This document shows, piece by piece, positions 57,009-64,000 of a stretch of 64,000 nt of DNA (position 1 is its first letter; each line of letters opens with the position of its first letter). This DNA comes from UBA3700 sp964478025 (GTDB lineage Bacteria; Bacillota; Clostridia; Christensenellales; UBA3700). The notes under the pieces are model-generated. The model saw nothing but the letters and a program-made list of their open reading frames with translations. It did no database searches and had not been told where the DNA came from. Where the stretch lies: positions 49,912 to 113,911 of the forward strand of contig CAYZGK010000003.1 of NCBI GenBank assembly GCA_964478025.1, in the 5' to 3' direction. The position numbers were made by a program, and so were the translations under genes.

Positions 57009-60000
57009 TTATTCTTCTTGATTATTTTGATTTTCTAAAGACTCTTTTAATTGCATAAACTCTAATTTAGTCAAAACCATAACCTTTTTATTTCCTTCAA
57101 CTTTTGCGTAGCCTTTATCTAACATCCAATCCACAATCTTTGCGGCTTTTGGGAATCCTACAGAGATTTTTCTTTGTAAGAATGATGTTGAGACAGTATT
57201 ACTATCTATACAAACCTCTAAAGCTTGTAAAAATACTGGATCTAAGCCTTTTTCGGCTTTATCTTCAACCATAGTCTCAGTCTTTGGTTCTTCTGGTTCT
57301 TTATTAATAATTGCAGCTGCATCCTCATCAAAGTAAACTTCATTCTTTGCTTTGATTTGGTTAATTAAGTTATCAAGAGATGGCGTATCTAAAAGTGCAC
57401 CTTGAACTCTATCTAGTTCGCTTCCTTTTTCAGCACTCATAAATAGCATATCTCCACGGCCAAGAAGTTCTTCACCACCTACTTGGTCTAGAATTGTATT
57501 ACTATCTACACCAGATGTACATTTTAAACATATTCTTGTAGGAATATTGGCTTTAATTGTTCCTGAAATTATGTTAACTGAAGGTCTTTGTGTTGCTAAT
57601 ACTAAGTGAATACCAGCAGCTCTTGCTTTTTGTGTAAGTCTTTGAACAGCTGTTTCAAATTGCTTTTTATATGTAGCATCTGCAGCAACTTCACCAAACT
57701 CATCAATGACTATAACGATATATGGAACATGCAAAGATTTATCCGCTTTAACCTCTGGTAGTTTATTATATTCTTGAATATCTCTAACTCCGTTAGTTTC
57801 AAGTAATGTATATCTTCTTTCCATTTCATTTATAGCCCAATTCATGGCGTTCATTGCCTTAGGAACTTCTGTTAAGATATTTGGTATAAGAAGATGAGGA
57901 ATGCCCTCATATGGCTTAAATTCAACCTTCTTTGGATCAAATAAGATTAATCTTAACTCTTCTGGTGAATATCTACATAAAAGTGATGCAAGCATAACAT
58001 TTATAGCAACTGATTTACCAGATTTTGTAGCTCCTGCAATTAGCATATGAGGTGCATCAACCATATCATATGAATAATTATGTCCCTCAATATCTTGACC
58101 AAACGCAAATACTAAGTATTTCTTAGGGTCATGAATTGCTTTTTGGTACTCATCACTTAAGAACACATCTTTAAATGGAACTGGATTTCTAACTGAGTTT
58201 GGAATTTCTACACCACATAAGTTCTTACCTGGAATTGGAGCTAAAAGTCTCATACTGCTTACACATAGTGCCATCTTAATATCTGCTTCTCTTTGTGTAA
58301 TTCTTGAAACTGGTGTTGAAAGTTCCTTACTAAACTCAATTCTTGAGAATGTAGGTCCCATGATTATATTTTCAATTTGAATATCTACTTTATATGCAGC
58401 TAAAGTTCTCTTTAAATCCTCAGCTTTTCTTTCCATTTCAGATTTATCTAAAGGTTTTATCTCTAAATCATCTAAAACTGATACATCAGGTGGATTATAC
58501 TTTGAGAAAACATGCCTTGGCTTTTCTTTAACTTCTTCCTTCTTTACTTCCTCTTGCTTTGGCTTTATAGGAGTTTTTGGAACAAATAATGGCTCAATCT
58601 TTCTTGGCTCTTCCTTTTTCTTTTCCTCAGGAAGCGGAGTTAAAGGTTTTGCAAACTTTTCAATTTCCTCATTATCCTTTTTAGCATTTTCTTCATTTAA
58701 GAATCCCAAAATATCGTTATTAGGCTTTACAATATGGGCTTCTTCAATTTCATCATCTTTCTTATCGTCTTTTAAAATACCTTGAGAAAAATCTGGCATT
58801 GTGTCATCTTCTTGCATTTCCTCTTGATAAATACCAGTTTCTTCTTTCTTTTTCTCTTCCTCTAAGAAATGATTCATAAATTTTTCCATTGGATCATTTT
58901 TACCAAGCATAGAAGTTTTTGGCTCTTCTTCCTCTTCCTTATTCTTTTCATTAAACAAAGGTGCTCCATATTGATTTCTTGGCTTTTGATCACTTAAGCT
59001 ATCGAAAGCTGGATTAATCTTTGGAATATAAACTCCTAAATTATCATTATTACCTGAATCGTTATTTTCTTGTATTTGAGCTTTTCTATCTGAGTTAAAA
59101 TAACCTCTTGGAACTTGAGATTCATCGATATGATGCTCTTTTTCTTCTTGTTTATTTTCTAGATTGATTGGTGGGATTACAGTTGATGCATTATCAAACT
59201 CCATAGCCTTTTGTCTTGCAAGTTCAATTTCATCAGGATTTCCAATATCCATACCAATTCCAGAGATAATATTATCTTGCTCTTCTTGGCTTAATAAAGA
59301 GTCTCCAATATTTTCATTTGTAGGTTCTGTACTTACCTCATCAATTGGCTTAATTTCATCAAAGTTTTCTTTTCTCTTTCTAGTTTTGAAATCTTTATTT
59401 GAAAATTCATTACCATTAACATCACCATTGTATAACTTAATGTCATCATGAGTTTCTGGTATTTCAGAATATGTTTCTCCACCTGTTACATTAACTTCTT
59501 TCTTTTCGCCCTTTTTAGGCTTTCTTTCTCTTAATTTAATACCACCAATTTCAAAGTTAAGTTGACTTACAATTACAAGTGCAATTAAGCCTACAAGTAT
59601 TAAACTTAGTAAAACTATTGAAAATGTTTTTAATTTAGCAAGTGGATATAAAAAAGAACAAAATACTAGTCCAGCTAGTGAATCATGCGAGTTATAAGCA
59701 TTTAATAAATATTCTGTATAATTAAGCGACGAATAGTCTTGATAAGTAACTAAATGTCCAAGACAAATAATTACAAACAAAATTGCAATATAATTTAGTG
59801 CTACCCCAAGAGATACTTTTGGCTTGCAGCCAATTGTGATTAATATGCCCATTACAGTTCCAGCTAAGGCATATCCATACACTGCATATCCAAAAATACC
59901 TAACATCGCATTTCTTACAAAGCTGCCGGAGTATCCAAAAACACCTAGTAAAATTAGGTCAACAAGGCCGAATAATCCTATAAAGATTAATCCTTTAAAA

Positions 60001-60035
60001 AATCTATCTAGTTTGCTTTCGTCTTGATTAGCCAT
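57009..60035 (-). CDS. ftsK: DNA translocase FtsK/SpoIIIE
   Basis: A 1008-residue protein. About four N-terminal membrane helices (~12-160), then a ~300-residue charged, disordered linker (Glu/Lys/Asn-rich), an FtsK alpha domain (~520-600), the beta motor with Walker A AGATKSGKS (~665-673) and VIVIDEFGEVA (~770), ATQRPSVNIISG, and the C-terminal gamma winged helix (~930-1000; 57012-57248) that reads oriented DNA motifs. It pumps DNA at the septum and activates Xer/dif resolution, so it ties to the dif-like site at 882. The start at 60035 follows GGGGTTTAGC. First gene of the recA operon. Confidence 0.95.
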   Translation of the reverse strand: MANQDESKLDRFFKGLIFIGLFGLVDLILLGVFGYSGSFVRNAMLGIFGYAVYGYALAGTVMGILITIGCKPKVSLGVALNYIAILFVIICLGHLVTYQDYSSLNYTEYLLNAYNSHDSLAGLVFCSFLYPLAKLKTFSIVLLSLILVGLIALVIVSQLNFEIGGIKLRERKPKKGEKKEVNVTGGETYSEIPETHDDIKLYNGDVNGNEFSNKDFKTRKRKENFDEIKPIDEVSTEPTNENIGDSLLSQEEQDNIISGIGMDIGNPDEIELARQKAMEFDNASTVIPPINLENKQEEKEHHIDESQVPRGYFNSDRKAQIQENNDSGNNDNLGVYIPKINPAFDSLSDQKPRNQYGAPLFNEKNKEEEEEPKTSMLGKNDPMEKFMNHFLEEEKKKEETGIYQEEMQEDDTMPDFSQGILKDDKKDDEIEEAHIVKPNNDILGFLNEENAKKDNEEIEKFAKPLTPLPEEKKKEEPRKIEPLFVPKTPIKPKQEEVKKEEVKEKPRHVFSKYNPPDVSVLDDLEIKPLDKSEMERKAEDLKRTLAAYKVDIQIENIIMGPTFSRIEFSKELSTPVSRITQREADIKMALCVSSMRLLAPIPGKNLCGVEIPNSVRNPVPFKDVFLSDEYQKAIHDPKKYLVFAFGQDIEGHNYSYDMVDAPHMLIAGATKSGKSVAINVMLASLLCRYSPEELRLILFDPKKVEFKPYEGIPHLLIPNILTEVPKAMNAMNWAINEMERRYTLLETNGVRDIQEYNKLPEVKADKSLHVPYIVIVIDEFGEVAADATYKKQFETAVQRLTQKARAAGIHLVLATQRPSVNIISGTIKANIPTRICLKCTSGVDSNTILDQVGGEELLGRGDMLFMSAEKGSELDRVQGALLDTPSLDNLINQIKAKNEVYFDEDAAAIINKEPEEPKTETMVEDKAEKGLDPVFLQALEVCIDSNTVSTSFLQRKISVGFPKAAKIVDWMLDKGYAKVEGNKKVMVLTKLEFMQLKESLENQNNQEE

Positions 60036-60187
60036 GCTAAACCCCATTTATGTATAATTACACGTATAAATTATAACACACGCACGCGTAAAAAAATATA
60101 TTTATTTGTCTTATTGAAAGTGATTTATTAAGAAAATATGCAAAAATTCAATATTTAATTAAAGATATCTAAAAGCAAATTAAAATT
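60036..60187. other. Upstream region of ftsK with GC-rich repeats
   Basis: On the minus strand a -10 TATAAT (about 60071-60076) lies upstream of ftsK, immediately preceded by ACGCGTGCGTGTG, an unusual GC-rich alternating purine-pyrimidine run in an AT-rich background. The -35 is unclear. No terminator for trkH is evident. Confidence 0.45.
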
Positions 60188-61621
60188 TTAACCTATCATG
60201 ACATTTTCTTCAGGAAGTATTACTGGGTCTTCTCGTTTATTTCTTGAAGAAGAAGTTAGCGTTAAAACTAGTGTTAAAATTCCAACACGACCTGTAAACA
60301 TAAGAATAATAATTATAAGTCTTGATGCAACATGTAAATCTGCAATTTTTAAACTTGAACTCATACCTGTAGTTCCCATAGCTGATACACATTCAAACAA
60401 CGCATCTACAAGTTTTAAATCCTTAATTCCCCATGAAGATTCAATCCAAAGGATTGTAACTGTTGAAACAAATATAATAAGAATATACGCAACTACAATT
60501 GCTAGTGCTTGGTTTATAGTATCTCTAGATATTCTTTTGCCACCTAAAACAATTTCATTTTTACCGGTAGCTAAGATAATTGTTCCTAATGTAACAATAA
60601 TAAACGTGGTAACCTTTATTCCGCCGCCGGCAGATCCAGAGCCTGCACCAATAAACATTAAAAGCATAGTAAATGCTAAACTTGCATCATTAAGGGTTGA
60701 CATATCTACCGTTGTAAATCCCGCAGATCTTGCGTTTACTGCTTGGAAAAAGCAACTTAAGATTTTATCTGGGACAGATAAGTTTGCAAGCGCATTATTG
60801 TACTCTAAGCCATAAAATACTATTGTTGAGAATATAACCAAGAAAAATGAGCCTAACATTGTTAATTGGGTATGTAATTTTAATTCACTAAACTTAAATT
60901 TTGAAGACATTAAATCGTCCCAACAAATAAAGCCTAAACCGCCCATAAATATTAGAACAGATAATGTCACTGCAACAAGTACATCTCCTTGATACATAGT
61001 AAGTGAAGCATATGGAGTTCCCCATACTCCCATTAAGTCAAAGCCTGCGTTACAAAATGCAGATATTGAATGGAAAAATGCATAGTATATTCCTTGTCCT
61101 ACACCAAATGTTGGAATGAATCTTATACATAGAACTCCAGCTCCAATTATTTCAAAAAATAAAGATCCAACTATGATATTAGAAAGAACATGTAAAAATC
61201 CGTTTTTATCCTTAAAACCTACGGATTCCATTAAAAATTTTCTATCCTTATATCTTAGTTTAAAACCTACAGCTCTTGTCATTAATGCTATAAAGGTCAT
61301 AAATCCAATACCGCCTAATTCCATTTCTAGCATTATTATTATTTGACCAAAAAGCGACCAATGAGTAAATGTATCTACAGTCACAAATCCTGTAATACAA
61401 CAAGCTGATGTTGCGGTAAACAAGGCATCTAGATAATTAGTCCAGGTACCACTTTTTGCTGCATAAGGAATACTCAAAAGAAAACTACCTGCAAATATAG
61501 CCCCAATATAAATGAGGATAACTGCAGATAGCGATGAAATTCTCCCTCTTCTCTTATGTATTTTATTTTTAAGAGAATCGGAAGAATTTTGTTCTTTTTT
61601 TCTAATTCTAGTTAAATCCAT
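60188..61621 (-). CDS. TrkH/KtrB-type potassium transporter subunit
   Basis: A 477-residue membrane protein with the four TM-P-TM units of the Trk/Ktr family and filter regions such as TSACCITGFVTVD, SISAFCNAGFDL, NARSAGFTTVD and CVSAMGTTGMSS, and the GSGSAGGGIKVTT gating element. It conducts K+ (with Na+ or H+) and normally needs a cytoplasmic TrkA/KtrA ring, which is not in the window. It follows the M16 peptidase gene by 20 bases. No Shine-Dalgarno is evident. Confidence 0.92.
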   Translation of the reverse strand: MDLTRIRKKEQNSSDSLKNKIHKRRGRISSLSAVILIYIGAIFAGSFLLSIPYAAKSGTWTNYLDALFTATSACCITGFVTVDTFTHWSLFGQIIIMLEMELGGIGFMTFIALMTRAVGFKLRYKDRKFLMESVGFKDKNGFLHVLSNIIVGSLFFEIIGAGVLCIRFIPTFGVGQGIYYAFFHSISAFCNAGFDLMGVWGTPYASLTMYQGDVLVAVTLSVLIFMGGLGFICWDDLMSSKFKFSELKLHTQLTMLGSFFLVIFSTIVFYGLEYNNALANLSVPDKILSCFFQAVNARSAGFTTVDMSTLNDASLAFTMLLMFIGAGSGSAGGGIKVTTFIIVTLGTIILATGKNEIVLGGKRISRDTINQALAIVVAYILIIFVSTVTILWIESSWGIKDLKLVDALFECVSAMGTTGMSSSLKIADLHVASRLIIIILMFTGRVGILTLVLTLTSSSRNKREDPVILPEENVMIG

Positions 61622-61641
61622 ACTATTTTTCTATTTACTAG

Positions 61642-62907
61642 CTATTTTGTAAAAACATCTAGTAAATTGTCTTTTATTTCCCTTCCTACGTATGAGATTG
61701 ATGCTGTTGATATATCATAACACTTGTTAAATGCTTGATTTACATCATCAACTGTAAGATTTTCCACTATATTGACAAATTCATCAACATCAAATGCATA
61801 ATCATAATTTAATGCAAATTTAGACATTTGTCTCATAATTCCCATATTACCTTCATTACTAAAGATTAAAGCGCTTTTTATGGTGTTCTTACCCTTTTCT
61901 ACTTCCTCTTTTGTAAATCCATTTTTCTTTACATCATTTATTAAATCTCGGGTTAATTCTACGGCTTTTGCTGCACTATTTATATTTGTACCAATATAAA
62001 TTTCAGTTGTGCCATTATTTGCATATCCACCACCCGCTGCATATGTCGAATAAGCAAGTCCATGCTTTTCTCTAACTTCTTGGAATAATCTTGAACTCAT
62101 TCCACCACCAAATATTTCATGGGCAACTTTTGAGGCAAGTAAAGGTTTTCCAAATTTACATTCACCATTCATTCCTATACAAATATTTGCTTGTTCAATA
62201 TCTTTAAATTTATGAACATAAACTTGATTTGTAACTAGTTTAGGTTGTCTCCAAATTCTATCTTTCTTATCTGAAAATTTGCCTTCAAAATACTTTTCAA
62301 TAAGCTCTGTCGCTTTTTCTAAAGTTATAGAACCACAAATTGTAATAACAACATCTTTAGCACAATAGTTCTCTTTCATATATTCTTGAATATCTTGTTT
62401 TGTAAAACCTTTTACATTATCTACTGTACCTATGATATCTCTACCAAACGGAGAATCCTTTCCAAAATATCCCTCAGCAAGTAAATCAAAGCAAACACCC
62501 ATGTTATCATCTTCGCTCATAGATATTTCTTCGCAAATTACTTTCTTCTCGCTTTCTAACTCTTTTTCTTCAAAAGTTGCATTAAAAAGTATATCTGAAA
62601 GAATTTCAGCGCACTTGTCTACATCTGAAGCTACAGAATATGTATAAAAACAGGTATTTTCTTTTGAAGTAAATGCATTAGTTAGAGCACCAATAGCCTC
62701 TATTTCATTTACTATATCAAAAGATGAACGAGTTTTAGTTCCTTTAAAAACAGTATGCTCAATAAAATGAGAAATACCATTATTCTTTGTTGTTTCGTTT
62801 TGTGATCCAACTCCGCAAAGTATGCAAATAGCAACACTTCTAACATTTTGTCTTTGCATAAATGCTAAACGTAATCCACTGTTAAATGTTTTAATTATAG
62901 TTTTCAT
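61642..62907 (-). CDS. M16-family zinc peptidase (pitrilysin/MPP-like)
   Basis: A 421-residue processing-peptidase-like protein. The inverted zinc motif HFIEH (47-51, GISHFIEHTVFKGT) and the downstream Glu in ESEKKVICEEISM are present, with R/Y motifs GLAYSTYAAGGGY in the second half. Members are often encoded near polynucleotide phosphorylase or dapG in Bacillota; here it lies upstream of trkH. The single-chain length suggests a homodimer. AAGGAG lies 13 bases before the ATG. Confidence 0.92.
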   Translation of the reverse strand: MKTIIKTFNSGLRLAFMQRQNVRSVAICILCGVGSQNETTKNNGISHFIEHTVFKGTKTRSSFDIVNEIEAIGALTNAFTSKENTCFYTYSVASDVDKCAEILSDILFNATFEEKELESEKKVICEEISMSEDDNMGVCFDLLAEGYFGKDSPFGRDIIGTVDNVKGFTKQDIQEYMKENYCAKDVVITICGSITLEKATELIEKYFEGKFSDKKDRIWRQPKLVTNQVYVHKFKDIEQANICIGMNGECKFGKPLLASKVAHEIFGGGMSSRLFQEVREKHGLAYSTYAAGGGYANNGTTEIYIGTNINSAAKAVELTRDLINDVKKNGFTKEEVEKGKNTIKSALIFSNEGNMGIMRQMSKFALNYDYAFDVDEFVNIVENLTVDDVNQAFNKCYDISTASISYVGREIKDNLLDVFTK

Positions 62908-62956
62908 ATGTGAAAATTATACTCCTTTATATTTTTAAAATCAAATAGACTAATTT

Positions 62957-64000
62957 TTAATTAATCTCTATATTATTAGCTTTAAAATAATCTCCCATCG
63001 TATAACCTCCGTCTTGAGTATTATACGGTTTAGATTCTTCCTTTTTTCTTGCCATTATTTTATCAATAACGGCCTTAAGTCTTTTGCCTTTTATAATTGC
63101 CCCCTTCTTAAGTAAAAATTCAAAAGAAGGTCTTGGCATGTCATTCAACTTTTTTTCTGATATATTTAACATATTTAAAAATTCTTCAAAATCTATTATT
63201 TTAATATCAGAACCATTATTCATAGCTTCTTTTACATATTTTATTTTTATATCCTCCTTTAACGTACCATCCTCTAAATAATCATCATATTTAACATAAA
63301 TATCTGATTCTGAGGCTTTTTTTGTATAAATTCCTCCTTCATTAACTATTAATTGAATAAGATTTAATATTTGACTATAATGGTGATCTAAATAATTAAA
63401 ACTAAATGAAATTTTCTTATCTTTAAATATATTTGAACCTTCACCATTTGGTTTTACATTATCTAAAAATTGAGAATATCTTTCTTTGTTTAAAGACCCA
63501 TCTTCTATATCATTCGTAGAATCACCACTTAAGTTGTTTATTAGATTTTCTTCTTCTTTTGCCTCCTTTATTGCAATTGATTTTACAACATAATTCTTAG
63601 TGCTATCCTTTATAGAAGGATAAGTTTGAATTGCATCATTAAAATTAATATTTAATTTTTCAAGCATTATTTTTAATCCAAGCATCGTATTATATGCATC
63701 TACACCTGCATCGTGAGCATTTTCTTCTCCTTGAATATTATAAAATTTAAGAATATTTGTAACTGATGGTCCTTTATCAGTATTGTTAATTATTTCAAAC
63801 AAAAGCTTTGTATCATAAAATTCATAATCCAAACTTGGCAAATTGTATCTTTTACAATCATCATTTAATGCTTTAGCATCACCATCTGTAGTATGGCCTA
63901 CCACATAATCTACTTCGTTTATTAATGTTTTTATTAAAGGATAATAAGTTTTAAAATCTAGCCCACTTTCATATTCTATAAGTTCTTTTGTAAGGACTTT
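62957..64000 (-). CDS. DnaQ-like 3'-5' exonuclease with BRCT-like domain (5' end cut by window edge)
   Basis: The frame is open to the right edge, so 347 codons are seen and the true start lies outside. The visible N-terminal part keeps exonuclease motifs II and III (YVVGHTTDGDAKALNDDCKRY; NIQGEENAHDAGVDAYNTML), so the first acidic motif is off the window. Residues ~200-275 (LIQLIVNEGGIYTKKASESDIYVKYDDY..VKEAMNNGSDIKIIDFEEFLNML) have a BRCT-like pattern. The family acts as a DNA proofreading or repair exonuclease; the pairing with BRCT suggests repair. ~48 bases separate it from the M16 gene. Confidence 0.8.
   Translation of the reverse strand, partial: KVLTKELIEYESGLDFKTYYPLIKTLINEVDYVVGHTTDGDAKALNDDCKRYNLPSLDYEFYDTKLLFEIINNTDKGPSVTNILKFYNIQGEENAHDAGVDAYNTMLGLKIMLEKLNINFNDAIQTYPSIKDSTKNYVVKSIAIKEAKEEENLINNLSGDSTNDIEDGSLNKERYSQFLDNVKPNGEGSNIFKDKKISFSFNYLDHHYSQILNLIQLIVNEGGIYTKKASESDIYVKYDDYLEDGTLKEDIKIKYVKEAMNNGSDIKIIDFEEFLNMLNISEKKLNDMPRPSFEFLLKKGAIIKGKRLKAVIDKIMARKKEESKPYNTQDGGYTMGDYFKANNIEIN

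Noticed and set aside
30129..63281. Many plus-strand frames of 60-200 codons opposite minus-strand genes (for example 60198-60815 opposite trkH, 52365-52742 opposite rny)
   Set aside because: They lie opposite clearly coding sequence, lack ribosome binding sites and have low-complexity Ser/Leu/Phe-rich translations.
1..64000. CRISPR arrays, insertion sequences, prophage genes or rRNA genes
   Set aside because: No regularly spaced repeats, transposase or phage structural genes, or rRNA sequence were seen; the XerS-type gene is not accompanied by phage genes.

Overview
The window is an AT-rich stretch of a bacterial chromosome that looks like an uncultured, probably anaerobic member of the Clostridia (Bacillota). 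The reasons are its AGGAGG-type ribosome binding sites, a T-box leader before pheST, a cmk-plsC-ispH/S1 block, lysA-M50-scpA-scpB gene order, RNase Y, a ThiI/NifS pair without a rhodanese domain, a YnbB-MiaA pairing and a biotin-dependent sodium-pump decarboxylase operon. The genus cannot be named from the sequence. The standard genetic code fits all genes.

Layout. From 1 to 3.7 kb there is a partial PadR-type regulator, a 742-base gap with a perfect dif-like inverted repeat, then three plus-strand genes: a DUF2798 membrane protein, a XerS-type tyrosine recombinase and LexA. From 3.7 kb to the end almost everything lies on the minus strand. The order is: a miaB-mutS-mutL-miaA-ynbB operon (3.7-11.7 kb); three uncharacterised genes (11.8-13.8 kb); mutS2, a small membrane protein, a cysteine desulfurase and thiI (14.4-19.5 kb); a plus-strand YafQ/DinJ-type toxin-antitoxin pair (19.9-20.5 kb); pheS-pheT-U32 peptidase behind a T-box (20.5-26.4 kb); envelope proteins of unknown function (26.5-29.4 kb); six tRNA genes in tandem (29.5-30.05 kb); cmk-plsC-ispH/S1 and yhhN-surE-flavoprotein (30.2-36.6 kb); a beta-helix-like membrane protein (36.6-38.2 kb); a five-gene decarboxylase/transcarboxylase operon (38.4-43.3 kb); rluB; lysA-like/M50/scpA/scpB (44.7-48.3 kb); a four-gene SPFH membrane-stress-like operon (48.4-50.8 kb); rny; ftsK-pgsA-rimO-cinA(C)-recA (53.1-60.0 kb); and trkH, an M16 peptidase and a partial exonuclease.

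The dif-like site beside a xerS-type gene, together with about 60 kb of genes pointing toward it, suggests that the replication terminus lies at the left edge. FtsK/SpoIIIE, ScpA/ScpB, RecA, LexA, MutS/MutL and RNase Y make the window rich in chromosome maintenance functions.

The observations most worth a second look are: (1) the dif-like site and XerS; (2) a PgsA phospholipid synthase with a C-terminal winged-helix domain that aligns with the gamma domain of the adjacent FtsK; (3) a LysA homologue that has lost its PLP lysine (Thr66) and other active-site residues while remaining an intact reading frame; (4) an SPFH + ESCRT-III-like + zinc-ribbon four-gene operon; (5) an IspH-S1 fusion with an internal Shine-Dalgarno that could also release a free S1 protein; (6) five genes whose promoters leave almost no 5' leader; (7) degenerate dispersed repeats in the long non-coding gaps; and (8) a sodium-pump operon that also carries a diverged acyl-CoA carboxyltransferase. 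Homology calls were made by reading the translated sequences; no database search was run.
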